In this document: positions 20,280 through 30,286 of the stretch, one piece after another
How positions within the stretch are numbered: position 1 is the first letter of the stretch
Layout of the letters: the number at the start of each line of letters is the position of its first letter
Notes under the pieces: model-generated
Seen by the model: only the letters and a program-made list of their open reading frames with translations
What the model was told of the DNA's origin: nothing
Database searches by the model: none
Translations under genes and position numbers: made by a program
Assembly (NCBI GenBank): GCA_945878135.1
Contig: CAMDUL010000005.1
Coordinates: forward strand, 49,765-113,764
Direction of reading: 5' to 3'
Source of the DNA: Chthoniobacter flavus
GTDB lineage: Bacteria; Verrucomicrobiota; Verrucomicrobiia; Chthoniobacterales; JACTMZ01
DNA length: 64,000 nucleotides

Positions 20280-21025
20280 CCGCACCCAGCGCGTGCCCCA
20301 GGCCACGCTCCACTGGTATTTGCGCGCGTGCTCGCGGATGAGGAAGGGAATGTCCTTGGAAAGCTTCAATTCGAAATGCGGCTCGAGCAGCCGCGCCAGC
20401 TCGTCGGCACTCTCGCTCCCCGCCGTGCCCCCGATCCACTTGTCCCGCGGGGTGAATTCCGCCAGCCAGGTGAAGGGCGTGGTCAGGAGGAGTTGTCCGC
20501 CGGGCTTGACCAAGTCCGGGACGCGCGCGAGGAAAACCCGCGGGTCCGGCAGACGGCAGAGCAGATTGGCGGCCAGCACAACGTCGAAGGCGCCGAGGTC
20601 CGGACGCAAACTCATGGCATCGCCGACTTCGAACTTCACCCGCGAGACATCAATCCCGGACGGCACGCGGGCCGTGGCCCGCGCAGTGCGGTCGCCTTCG
20701 ATCGCGTAGTCGTAGACGATCGATCCGTCGGCGCGGATTTTTTCCGCGGCGTCGATGAAAGCCTGCGAGTAATCGATGCCGATGACCTCCCGGCAGTGCC
20801 CGGCCAGCTCGAAGCTCGAGCGGCCGACGGCGCAGCCGACATCGAGGGCGCGGGCGTCGCGTCCGACGGAGGACGAATTGAGCAGGTCGCGGACGCAGCG
20901 GACGGCGAAGCCGAGGGCCTCGCGCGGTCCGTGCTTCCAGGGCAGGATCTCGTCCGGCTCCCCGTAGTGGAAGAGCAGGTATTCGCGGACCAGCCGCTCT
21001 TCTTCGTAGATGTTGCCGGCCAAGC
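20274..21025 (-). CDS. putative 4-mercaptohistidine N1-methyltransferase (OvoA C-terminal-like SAM methyltransferase)
   Basis: NIYEEERLVREYLLFHYGEPDEILPWKHGPREALGFAVRCV...ALDVGCAVGRSSFELAGHCREVIGIDYS...; probable TTG start. Confidence 0.72.
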
Positions 21026-21037
21026 GCGCGGATCCTG

Positions 21038-22180
21038 CTAGGCGAGCAGGCTCTCCATGTAAGGCGACGGATGGAAGTCCTTGAGGAGGATCTCCACTTT
21101 GTTGTCGCGGACGATGCGGACCTCGGACGACTTCACCTCGGGCGTTTTCTCGCGCGAGAAGAGGATGTCGTCGTGGGTCGCGTTCATCTTGTTGGCGAAG
21201 CGGTCGGGCGTGAGGCTGCCGCCGAGATGGTCGCTGCGGCCGGTGGCGATGTGGAAGGTGCCGCGGATTTTCTCGTCCTGGATGTCCTTGCCGGACACCG
21301 GGAGCACCTGGGTGCCGAAACCGAGTTCGCCGAGTTCGCCGGTCACCGGATCGCTCTCGAGCTTGCGGTTGTGGGCTTCGATGGTGGCGGTATTGCCTTT
21401 GATCAGGGTCGCTCTTTTGATGCGTCCGCCGGTCACATGCATGAGTCCGAGCGTCCCGTCCTCGTATTTCATGGGAAACTCGCCCTCGGCGCCGACCGGG
21501 ACGTAATAAATTTCGCCGGCGGGAAGATTGGCCACATCCGGTTCGCTGCCGCGGCACAGGCCGTGGCTTTTCTGCGCTTCCTGTTTCCCGAGATCGAGCT
21601 TGAGCGTGTGTTTGGCGCCGTTCTCGAGATGGAAGTCGAGTTCGACTGCATCGGCGCGGGTCATGCCCTGACGAAGTTTTTCGGCCTCGACGCTGACTTC
21701 GTCATAGTCGACCGAAAGCCCCGAGCCGAGAATGATGTCATTGACCCCGTGGAGCGTGGCTCCGCGGAAGCCGTGCTGTTTGGCCGAGGCGGTGAGCGGC
21801 GCGGTGGCCGAATACGTCGAGACGCAGAGGATGAGGTCGTAGTTCGGATAAATATCTTTCTCGAAACTGAGCTGGCGTCCGTCCGGGGCAAAAGCCTCGT
21901 CCGGCAGGTCGAGGTTGCTCCCACCGGTCATTTCGTAGGCATAGATCTCGCCGCCCTTGAGTCCGAGTTCGTCGAGGACGCCGTTTTTCAGGCCCTGATA
22001 GAAGACATCGTGGGCCTTTTTTTGCACGGTGAGGCTGGCGTCCTGCAGGAACTTGAAGTCCTTGATATCGCGCGGGTCTTTCAGATCGATGAGGACGCAG
22101 ACACGCTGTCCGGGTTGCGGTTCGAACGTTTTTTTGAGGAGACGGCTCAGGCTGAAGGGTGGGAAGGATCGGTTGCTCAT
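21038..22180 (-). CDS. M29-like aminopeptidase-family protein
   Basis: GEIYYVPVGAEGEFP...GELGFGTQ...HIATGRSDHLGGSLTP arrangement resembles thermophilic aminopeptidase (M29) proteins. Confidence 0.5.
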   Translation of the reverse strand: MSNRSFPPFSLSRLLKKTFEPQPGQRVCVLIDLKDPRDIKDFKFLQDASLTVQKKAHDVFYQGLKNGVLDELGLKGGEIYAYEMTGGSNLDLPDEAFAPDGRQLSFEKDIYPNYDLILCVSTYSATAPLTASAKQHGFRGATLHGVNDIILGSGLSVDYDEVSVEAEKLRQGMTRADAVELDFHLENGAKHTLKLDLGKQEAQKSHGLCRGSEPDVANLPAGEIYYVPVGAEGEFPMKYEDGTLGLMHVTGGRIKRATLIKGNTATIEAHNRKLESDPVTGELGELGFGTQVLPVSGKDIQDEKIRGTFHIATGRSDHLGGSLTPDRFANKMNATHDDILFSREKTPEVKSSEVRIVRDNKVEILLKDFHPSPYMESLLA

Positions 22181-22231
22181 GATTTAATGCGGGTGGAATT
22201 CTACCGCGCGATCCGTTACGAATGGAAGCCC

Positions 22232-23485
22232 ATGTCGGAGGCGGAAAATAACAGCGAGGCGGCGGAGCAACCCCGCGCGAAATCGACCGTGGCCGTGGTC
22301 GTGCCGCTTTTTCCCAAGCTCCCGGGCCTCCGGGAAGCGCTGGCCTCGCTGGGCGCGCAGACGCGTCCGCCCGATCTCGTCGTCCTGCTCGACGACGGGA
22401 CCAGTCCGGATGCCGAGAAGCTGCACGATATCATCCCCGCGTTGCACGTCGAAGTCGTGCAGGTGGAACCGGGCCCGCTGGCCACGGCGCTCGATGCGCT
22501 GGCGGAGTATCTGGCCAATTTCGATTTTGTCGGCCTGCTCCAGGCCGGCGATGCCTACGCTCCCGCGCGCATCGAGCGCTGCCTCGAAACGCTGCTCAAC
22601 CCCGGTGAGGGACGCCCTCCGGTCATGGCGGTGAGCGCCCTCATCCCGATCGACAGCCGGAGCCGTCCGCTCCCCGCGGACGAACCGCGCGCGATCCATT
22701 ACGAGCGGCTCTGGGCACCCGGACGCGCCGGGGCGGAATTGTCCGACTGGCTGGGCGCCGGGCATTTTCCGGGCCCGGTTTCCAATCTTTTCATGCGCCG
22801 TGAATTCCTCCGGGGCCTGCAACTCGACGCGCAGACCCCGAACTTCGCCATGGCCGCCGTCCTGCTCGCCGCCCTGCAGAGCCAGCTGGCGGTGATCGAC
22901 GAACCGCTCCTCTCGCACTATCCGCCGGCGGTCGAGGCCGAGCCGTCGCCCCGCGCGTCGGCCGATCTTTTGCAGACGCAGATGGCGGTGCTGACCGCCC
23001 TGCGCGACAAGCTGCCGGTCTCTCCCGAAACGCGGCGCAATGTCGCCTCCTACCACCGCGCAGCCTGGAACAGCCTGTCGGGCGTGCGGGAAGATCTTTT
23101 CCAGCAGGCCGTCCTGCGGCTCGCTTCGCTCGCCTCCGGGGACGAGGTGCGGGATGCCACGGCGGAAGTGCTGCGCGCGCGCGAGGCCCGGACGGCGCCG
23201 GCCCACTGGGCCGCTCTTCTCGCGGGCAAAGACCCTCTCGACGTCAGCGGCTACGCTGCGGCCTTGCGCAAGACGCGGGAGAAACTCCGTGATGCCTTGG
23301 ACGAGAACGAGCGGCTGGGAAGGATCGCGAACGCGGCCCAAGGGTCGGGATGGGTGCGCTTCGGGGCCTGGTTGGGCGAGCGCAGCGCACGGCGCATGAT
23401 GGAGTTGGAGCAGGAGGAGGCGGAAGCGGAGAAAGCGGCGGAGACTCCCCCCGCCCCGCAGGCTGCGGCGGCGGAGAAAGACTGA
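22232..23485 (+). CDS. glycosyltransferase family 2-like protein with C-terminal extension
   Basis: STVAVVVPLFPKLPGLREALASLGAQTRPPDLVVLLDDGTS...FVGLLQAGDAYAP. Confidence 0.72.
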   Translation: MSEAENNSEAAEQPRAKSTVAVVVPLFPKLPGLREALASLGAQTRPPDLVVLLDDGTSPDAEKLHDIIPALHVEVVQVEPGPLATALDALAEYLANFDFVGLLQAGDAYAPARIERCLETLLNPGEGRPPVMAVSALIPIDSRSRPLPADEPRAIHYERLWAPGRAGAELSDWLGAGHFPGPVSNLFMRREFLRGLQLDAQTPNFAMAAVLLAALQSQLAVIDEPLLSHYPPAVEAEPSPRASADLLQTQMAVLTALRDKLPVSPETRRNVASYHRAAWNSLSGVREDLFQQAVLRLASLASGDEVRDATAEVLRAREARTAPAHWAALLAGKDPLDVSGYAAALRKTREKLRDALDENERLGRIANAAQGSGWVRFGAWLGERSARRMMELEQEEAEAEKAAETPPAPQAAAAEKD

Positions 23486-23519
23486 GGACTTTGCGGCGGA
23501 AGGCTTTCTTCCGAAATGC

Positions 23520-23541
23520 ACCGGCGGACCCGGTCCGCCGC
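23520..23541. terminator. hairpin between convergent GT2 and RND genes
   Basis: CGGCGGAC-CCG-GTCCGCCG stem-loop; no clear T-tract. Confidence 0.35.
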
Positions 23542-23548
23542 GACAACC

Positions 23549-26500
23549 TCACGTTGTTTCGCTCCCGGCTTCTTTCGTCCCGCCCGGCTTGGAGCCGGAC
23601 AATTTTTCCACCACGTAGAAGAGCATGGGGATGATGAAGATGGCGAAGACGGTGGCCGCGCCCATCCCGCCGATCACCGCGGTGCCCATGGTCTGGCGCG
23701 AGATGGCGCCGGAACCGGTGGCGATGGCCAGCGGGACGCAGCCGAGGATGAAGGCGAAGGCGGTCATGAGGATCGGACGCAACCGCACGCGGGCCCCGGC
23801 CAGCGCGGCATCGTAAAGGCTTTTGCCGCCTTCGTATTCGGCCTTGCAGAACTCGACGATGAGGATGGCGTTCTTGGCGGCCAGGCCGATGAGCATGATG
23901 AGCCCGATCTGCGCGTACACGTTGTTTTCCATGCCGCGTGCCCACAGGGCGAAGAAGGCGCCGAAGACAGCAATGGGCGTGCCGAGCAGGACGCTGAACG
24001 GGAGGGACCAGCTTTCGTATTGCGCGGCGAGGATGAGGAAGACGAAGACGAGGGCGAGGACGAAGATGACGGCGGGCGAGACACCCTCGGCGGCCTTCTT
24101 TTCCTGGAAGGACATGCCGAGGTAATTGAAGCCCATTTCCTTCGGCATGGTCTGGGCGAAAACCTCCTCCATGGCGGCCATGGCCTGCGACGAACTGAAA
24201 CCTTCCGCCGCGGTGGCGTTGATCTGCGCGGAGCGATACATGTTGAAACGCATGGTGAATTCCGGACCGAACCGCGGCTTGCTCTGCACGATGCCGGAAA
24301 CCGGCACGCTCTCGCCGTTGCGGTTGCGCACGTAGAATTGCCCGACCTTGTCGATGACCGTGCGGTAATCCCCCTCGGCCTGCACGTAAACCTGCCATTG
24401 CAGGCCGAAGCGGTTGAAATAATTGACCATCGTGCCGCCGAGGAAGGCCCGCAGGGAGTCGTAGGCGTCGTCGATGCTCACGCCTTCGACCAGCGCTTTG
24501 TCGCGGTCGACCGAGAGTTTGAGCTGCGGGACGGACGGCAGGAATGTCGTGTTGATGTTCTGCAACTCGGGGCGCTTGGATGCGGCGGCCATGAAGGTCT
24601 GGGTCTGCTCGGCGAGGAAATCCACCGTGCCGCCCGAGCGGTCCTGCAGGACGAAGTTCACCCCGCCCGAGGTGCCGACGCCCGGGATGGCCGGCGGGGA
24701 AAAGGCGAAGGCCATGGCGGAGGGAAGGACGGCAAGCTGCGCGTTCACCCGGCGCAGGATGTTGTTGTATTGCGTCTGCGGAGTGGTCCGCTCGCCCCAC
24801 GGCTTGAGGGTGACGAAAAAGAACGCGTTGTAGGTCGTGTAGACCTGGCTGAGCAGGTTGAAGCCGACGGCGGTGGTCACGTATTCCACGCCCGGGGCAT
24901 CCATGAGGATCTTCTCGACCTGCGCGGCCGCCGCGCTGGTGCGCTCCATCGACGAAGCGTTGGGCAGCTGGATCGCCGCATAGAAATAACCCTGGTCTTC
25001 CTCGGGCAGGAAAGACGGCGCGAGGCGTCCGCCGAAGAAGACGGAGGCCAGGGTGAGGACCGCGAGGAAGCCGCCACTCAAGGCGAGTTTGCGGATTCCC
25101 GCCCCGCAGATGCGCACGTATTTGTTCGTCGCATTGCCGAACATGTTGTTGAACCACCGGTAAAATCCGCCGAGCGGGCCGCGGGTCTCGCCTTTCGGAC
25201 GCAGGATGAGCGCGGCGATGGCCGGACTGAGGCTCAGCGCGTTGAAGGCGGAAATGCAGACGGAAACCGCGATGGTCACGGCGAACTGCTGGTAAAGGCT
25301 GCCGGTGATGCCGGGGATGAAGATGGTCGGGATGAAGACCGAGGAAAGCACCAGCGCGATGGCGACGACCGGACCGGACACTTCCCGCATGGCCTTGAGC
25401 GTGGCATCGCGCGGGCTCAGGCCCTTTTCGATATGGTGCTCGACGGCTTCGACCACGACGATGGCGTCGTCGACCACGAGGCCGATGGCCAGCACCAGAC
25501 CGAAGAGGGAAAGCGTGTTGATGGAAAATCCGAGCAACGGGAACACCGCGAAGGTGCCGATAAGCGAGACGGGGACGGCGAGCAGCGGGATGAGGGTGGC
25601 GCGCCAGCCTTGCAGGAAGACGAAGACGACGATGATGACGAGGAGCAGTGCCTCGAAGAGGGTTTTGACGATTTCCTCGATGCCGGCGGTGACGGCGAGC
25701 GTGGTGTTGAGCGACTCGGTGTATTCCATGCCGGGCGGAAAACGCTCGGACAACTTGGCCATGAGTTCCTGCGCCTCGCGCGCGGCGTCCAAGGCGTTGC
25801 TGCCGGGGGTCTGGTAGAGCGCGACGATGGCGGCGGGGTTCCCCTGGAAGCGGCCGTCGACATTGTAATTCTGCGCGCCGAGTTCGATGCGCGCCACGTC
25901 CTTGAGCCGGAGAAGGGAGCCGTCCGCATTGGCCCGCACGACGATCTCGCCGAATTCCTCGACCGTGGTGAGATACCCCTCGCCGATCACGGTGTAGGCG
26001 AATTCCTGGCCGGACGGGATCGGTTTGGCCCCGACTTTGCCGACCGGATTGACCCGGTTCTGCTGCTTGACCGCGTTGATGATTTCCTGCGCGGTGATGT
26101 CGAGCTTGGCCAGCTGGTCGGGCGAGAGCCAGATGCGCATGGCGTATTGGCCCGCGCCGAAGATGGCCACGTTGGAGATACCGGGGAGGCGGGCCAGTTC
26201 GTTGTTGAGGTTGATGTAGGCGTAGTTGGCGAGGAAGAGAGCGTTGAAGGTGTCGTCCGGGGAAAAGAGCGAGAAAAGGAGCAATGGCGCGGACGTGCTC
26301 TGCTGCACGGTGGTCCCGTATTCGACCACCGGCGCGGGCAGTTGCGAATTGGCCTGACTCTGCCGCATCTGGGTGAGGATCTGGTCGTCGGTCGGGGCGG
26401 TGTCGACGCCGAAGAAGACGTTGAGTGTCATACTGCCGTTGTTGGCATTGACCGAATACATGTATTCCATGCCTTCGACCCCGTTGACCTGCTGCTCGAT

Positions 26501-26692
26501 GGGCGTGGCCACGGACTGCTCGACGGTCAGGGCGTCGGCGCCGACGTAGGTCGCGTTCACCTGGATCTGCGGCGGGACGATGTTCGGGTATTGCGCGATG
26601 GGCAGTCGCGCCATGGAAACCAGGCCGACGATGACCATGATGATGGCGATGACCATCGCCACGATCGGGCGGTTGATGAAAAACTGCGGCAT
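23549..26692 (-). CDS. RND efflux transporter permease (AcrB/HAE1 family)
   Basis: MPQFFINRPIVAMVIAIIMVIVGLVSMARLPIAQYPNIVPPQIQVNATY...; GLVVDDAIVVVEAVEHH. Confidence 0.95.
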   Translation of the reverse strand: MPQFFINRPIVAMVIAIIMVIVGLVSMARLPIAQYPNIVPPQIQVNATYVGADALTVEQSVATPIEQQVNGVEGMEYMYSVNANNGSMTLNVFFGVDTAPTDDQILTQMRQSQANSQLPAPVVEYGTTVQQSTSAPLLLFSLFSPDDTFNALFLANYAYINLNNELARLPGISNVAIFGAGQYAMRIWLSPDQLAKLDITAQEIINAVKQQNRVNPVGKVGAKPIPSGQEFAYTVIGEGYLTTVEEFGEIVVRANADGSLLRLKDVARIELGAQNYNVDGRFQGNPAAIVALYQTPGSNALDAAREAQELMAKLSERFPPGMEYTESLNTTLAVTAGIEEIVKTLFEALLLVIIVVFVFLQGWRATLIPLLAVPVSLIGTFAVFPLLGFSINTLSLFGLVLAIGLVVDDAIVVVEAVEHHIEKGLSPRDATLKAMREVSGPVVAIALVLSSVFIPTIFIPGITGSLYQQFAVTIAVSVCISAFNALSLSPAIAALILRPKGETRGPLGGFYRWFNNMFGNATNKYVRICGAGIRKLALSGGFLAVLTLASVFFGGRLAPSFLPEEDQGYFYAAIQLPNASSMERTSAAAAQVEKILMDAPGVEYVTTAVGFNLLSQVYTTYNAFFFVTLKPWGERTTPQTQYNNILRRVNAQLAVLPSAMAFAFSPPAIPGVGTSGGVNFVLQDRSGGTVDFLAEQTQTFMAAASKRPELQNINTTFLPSVPQLKLSVDRDKALVEGVSIDDAYDSLRAFLGGTMVNYFNRFGLQWQVYVQAEGDYRTVIDKVGQFYVRNRNGESVPVSGIVQSKPRFGPEFTMRFNMYRSAQINATAAEGFSSSQAMAAMEEVFAQTMPKEMGFNYLGMSFQEKKAAEGVSPAVIFVLALVFVFLILAAQYESWSLPFSVLLGTPIAVFGAFFALWARGMENNVYAQIGLIMLIGLAAKNAILIVEFCKAEYEGGKSLYDAALAGARVRLRPILMTAFAFILGCVPLAIATGSGAISRQTMGTAVIGGMGAATVFAIFIIPMLFYVVEKLSGSKPGGTKEAGSETT

Positions 26693-26713
26693 GGTCGGGC
26701 GGGGACGCGCGCG

Positions 26714-28015
26714 TCAGGCGGGCGTGGCGGCGGGCTCGGGCAGCGGGGTTGGCGTCGGCGTGGCCGCGGGCACCGGCGCGGCGGGCGCTCCTTCCAGCGC
26801 GGCTTCCGGAGGATTGATCATATAATCGCCGTCCGCCGCGGGCGGCTGCGGCGCGGGCACGTTCGGCTCGAGGTTGAAGCCGGCCGGCATTTTCCACGGC
26901 GTGGTTTTGACCTCCTGGCCCTGACGCAGCTTCTGCATGCCCTCGATGACAACTTGCTCGCCGGGCTTGATTCCGCCGGTGACGACCTGCATCGACGCGT
27001 AGGTCGGTCCGGTTTGCACCAAACGCAGATCGACTTTGCCGTCGGGGCCGACCACGGCGATCTGGGATTTTCCCTGCAGGTCGTTGATCGCGCGCTGCGG
27101 GACAAGCAGGGCGTTGTCGAGCCAGTGGGTGACCGCGCGGACGCGGGCGAACTGGCCGGCGCGCAGGAGGTTGCCGGGGTTGGGAAACTGGGCCTCGACT
27201 TCGAGGGCTCCGGTGTCTTGCCCGACCACGTTGTTGATCGCCATGAGGCGGCCGGGGTGCGGGAAGATGGTGCCGTCGGCCAGCACGATCTGCAGGCCGA
27301 AACCGCCTTTCTTCTCGGCCTCGACGAGTTTTTCGGGATCGCCGTAGTAGGGACTGATGTAATTCAGATACTGGTAGTCGCTGATGTAGAAGTTGGCCTT
27401 GATCGGATTGACCATGGTCACGGTGGTCAGCGTGCCGGTCGAGGGTCCGATGAGATTGCCGACCTGCGCGATGTTGATCCCGGCCAGTCCGTCGATCGGC
27501 GAAGTGATGCTGGTGAACTCGAGGTTGAGGCGGGCCTGTTCGGCCGCGGCCTCGGCCGCGGCGGTGGCCGCCTTGCTCGCCTCGAAGGCCTGGATTTCGT
27601 CGTCGTATTGCTCGCGGCTTATGACATTTTTCTTGAGCAGGTCGACGGCGCGTTTGGCGTTGGCTTCGTCGCGGATGAGGCGGGCTTTGGCTTCCTCGAG
27701 CTGTCCCGCGGCCTGGTCGAGGGCGGCCTGGAACGGCCGCGGGTCGATCTGGAAAAGGAGCTGGCCCTTCTTGACCAGGGACCCGTTTTCATAATCCTGC
27801 GAAACGAGGTAACCGCTGACCTGGGCGACGATGGTCGCGTTGACCAGACCTTCGAGCATGCCGACCCATTCGCGGATGACCGGGACGCTCTGCTCCAGAG
27901 GCGCGGCGACCGGCACGGTAAGTTCGGGAAGAGCCGGCTTTTCTTTCCGCGGGCAGCCGGAAAGGGCCATGGCCAGACCGCAACAGAGAAAGAGCCGCAC
28001 GAAACGCACTTGCAT
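26714..28015 (-). CDS. RND efflux periplasmic adaptor (AcrA-like lipoprotein)
   Basis: Lipobox-like LSGCPRK; YLVSQDYENGSLVKKGQLLFQIDPRPFQAALDQA. Confidence 0.93.
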   Translation of the reverse strand: MQVRFVRLFLCCGLAMALSGCPRKEKPALPELTVPVAAPLEQSVPVIREWVGMLEGLVNATIVAQVSGYLVSQDYENGSLVKKGQLLFQIDPRPFQAALDQAAGQLEEAKARLIRDEANAKRAVDLLKKNVISREQYDDEIQAFEASKAATAAAEAAAEQARLNLEFTSITSPIDGLAGINIAQVGNLIGPSTGTLTTVTMVNPIKANFYISDYQYLNYISPYYGDPEKLVEAEKKGGFGLQIVLADGTIFPHPGRLMAINNVVGQDTGALEVEAQFPNPGNLLRAGQFARVRAVTHWLDNALLVPQRAINDLQGKSQIAVVGPDGKVDLRLVQTGPTYASMQVVTGGIKPGEQVVIEGMQKLRQGQEVKTTPWKMPAGFNLEPNVPAPQPPAADGDYMINPPEAALEGAPAAPVPAATPTPTPLPEPAATPA

Positions 28016-28077
28016 ACGCCCCGACTAAAACGCCCGGGGCACTTCTTGGACAGCAGAAAAGGGCCGCGTTTCACGGC

Positions 28078-29991
28078 TTGCTTCCCGCGAGGCCAGGGAG
28101 TGGACTCTTGTCACCGCCTCTCTCCTCCCGCGTGAAAAAGAAACCGAAAAAATCCCGGGCGGCCGCCGCGGGCCGGGCGCAACCGGCCGGTCCCGGCCGC
28201 CGCCGGTGGATGCGGCTGGCGGCCGCCACGCTGGTCCCGCTGGTCATTCTGGGCGCGCTGGAAGCCGGCTTGCGTTTGGCCGGCTACGGCCATGCGACGC
28301 GCTTGTTTCTGCCCCGCACCATCGAGGGCGGGGAATTTCTCGTCCCCAACGAGAAGTTCACCCACCGCTTCTTCCCCCCGGGACTGGCCCGCGTGCCGTT
28401 GTCCGGACGGATGGCCGCGCCCAAGCCGGAAGGGACTTACCGGATTTTCCTGCTCGGCGAGTCCGCCGCCTATGGCGACCCGGATCCTTCGTTCGGGGTA
28501 GGCCGCTACCTGGAGGCCCTGCTGGAGACGCGGTATCCGTCCACCAATTTCGAAGTGGTCTGCGTGGCGATGGCCGCGATCAACTCGCATGTCCTTCTCC
28601 CCATCGCCCGGGAATGCGCCAAGCACGAGGGCGACCTGTGGATCGTTTACATGGGGAACAACGAAATGATCGGGCCTTACGGCGCGGGCACGGTGTTCGG
28701 GGAGAAGGCGCCGGGCCTCGGCTTTGTCCGGACCGTCCTGGCGCTCAAGACCACCCGGGTGGGGCAACTCATGGACCAGCTCATCGCCGGTCTCCGCGGC
28801 GGATCCCCGGCACCGCAATCGTGGGACGGCATCAACATGTTCAGCAAAAACCAGCTGCCTCACGACGACCCGAAACGGCTGCGGACCTACGAAAACTTCG
28901 AGGGCAATCTCTATGACATTCTCGACGTCGGGAAAAAGGCCGGTGTCCCGGTCGTTCTCAGCACCGTGGCGGTCAACCTGAGGGATTGCTCGCCCTTTGC
29001 CTCGCTGCAGGCGGCCGGACTCGACCCCGCGCAGCTGGCCGGGTGGAAGCGTCTCTACGGGGAAGGCCTTGCCCTCGAAGCCCGCGGTTCGTTCCAGGCC
29101 GCCATCGATGCCTACAACAAGGCCGCCGCCATCGATTCCGGCTTCGCCGAGCTGCACTTCCGCCTCGGCACCTGCCAGCTGGCCTTGGGCGACAAGATCG
29201 CGGCGCGGAAATCCTTCGAGCGAGCCAGGGATTATGACGCACTTCCCGTCCGGGCCGACTCGCGGATCAACCAAATCATCGCGGAGGCCATGGCCTCGGT
29301 CAACGGGGTGGACGCCGGGCAGGAACTCTCCAAGGTCACACCCGATGGCATTCCGGGTCAGGAGCTGTTTTACGAGCACGTCCATTTCACCATGGAGGGC
29401 AACGAACTCCTCGCCCGCATCCTGGCCGGAAAGGTGGAAGAGCAGCTCCCGGCGGCGATCACCTCACAGCGCGTCGACCAGCCGGCCGAAGTCGAATCCG
29501 AGGCCTGCCAGCGGCGTCTGGCCGCGACCCTCTGGGATGAAAAGCGGGTCTGGGACTTGGCCCTCGGGCGGATTTCCACCGCGCCCTTCACCTCGCAGTC
29601 CAGCCATCCGCGCAACCGGCAATACATCACGGACCGGATGGACGAAGTGGATTCGCGGACCACGCCCCTGTCGCCTGCCCTCGACGAACAAATGTATGAA
29701 GCGGCACTGGCCGCCGATCCCGACGACACGCTGCTGAGATGGAATTACGCCCAGTTTTTCGAGCGGAACGGACGCCTGACCGAAGCGGTCAATCAAGGCC
29801 TCGTGGTTTGCCAGCTCCTGCCGCACGCTTCGTGGCCGCATTATTTCGTCGGCTCGGTCATGGCCCGGTTGGGCCGATGGCCCGAGGCGGCCGACTACCT
29901 CCAACGCGCCCTCCACATCACCCCGGATCTGGCCGTGGCCCGCCGGGAACTCGAGAACATCGGTTTCCACCGTCCTTCCGCCGTCAAGTGA
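28078..29991 (+). CDS. membrane-anchored SGNH/GDSL-like protein with TPR repeats
   Basis: EGTYRIFLLGESAAYGDPDPSFGVGRYLEALLE...VYMGNNEMIGPYG; C-terminal TPR-like segments. Confidence 0.75.
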   Translation: MLPARPGSGLLSPPLSSRVKKKPKKSRAAAAGRAQPAGPGRRRWMRLAAATLVPLVILGALEAGLRLAGYGHATRLFLPRTIEGGEFLVPNEKFTHRFFPPGLARVPLSGRMAAPKPEGTYRIFLLGESAAYGDPDPSFGVGRYLEALLETRYPSTNFEVVCVAMAAINSHVLLPIARECAKHEGDLWIVYMGNNEMIGPYGAGTVFGEKAPGLGFVRTVLALKTTRVGQLMDQLIAGLRGGSPAPQSWDGINMFSKNQLPHDDPKRLRTYENFEGNLYDILDVGKKAGVPVVLSTVAVNLRDCSPFASLQAAGLDPAQLAGWKRLYGEGLALEARGSFQAAIDAYNKAAAIDSGFAELHFRLGTCQLALGDKIAARKSFERARDYDALPVRADSRINQIIAEAMASVNGVDAGQELSKVTPDGIPGQELFYEHVHFTMEGNELLARILAGKVEEQLPAAITSQRVDQPAEVESEACQRRLAATLWDEKRVWDLALGRISTAPFTSQSSHPRNRQYITDRMDEVDSRTTPLSPALDEQMYEAALAADPDDTLLRWNYAQFFERNGRLTEAVNQGLVVCQLLPHASWPHYFVGSVMARLGRWPEAADYLQRALHITPDLAVARRELENIGFHRPSAVK

Positions 29992-30014
29992 ACGCGCGGA
30001 CCGGTCCGGCGGAA

Positions 30015-30221
30015 TCACCTGACCGGATACATGAAGGGCGCGAGGACCGAGTTGCCGGTCAACACGAAGACCGCGGCGAGGAGAAGAAAAATGACGACAA
30101 GCGGGATCAGCCACCACTTTTTCTCTTCGCGCAGGAAGAGGAGGAAATTTTTGCACAGCCGCCACATGGTTGTCGGGGTTTTGCTTGGCCGGACGGTAAT
30201 GGCCACCCCGGCCCCGAACAA
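30015..30221 (-). CDS. DUF5989 family small membrane protein
   Basis: MWRLCKNFLLFLREEKKWWLIPLVVIFLLLAAVFVLTGNSVLAPFMYPVR. Confidence 0.75.
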   Translation of the reverse strand: MFGAGVAITVRPSKTPTTMWRLCKNFLLFLREEKKWWLIPLVVIFLLLAAVFVLTGNSVLAPFMYPVR

Positions 30222-30286
30222 GGATTCCCCGGTGGCCCGGCCAACGGACTCTGGCCACCGGGAGGGGACGGTGGTTAAGTGCAGAC

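Noticed and set aside
23516-28135. 1539-aa plus-strand ORF and other very long ORFs opposite real genes (4711..7284, 11706..13847, 15980..17788, 39635..41197, 52937..54292)
   Set aside because: Antisense frames of well-supported genes; Arg/His/Gly/Asp-rich composition typical of GC-rich shadow ORFs; no recognisable domains.
29997-30008. 12-bp palindrome CGGACCGGTCCG as a terminator
   Set aside because: Short, no loop and no T-tract; could be chance in GC-rich DNA.
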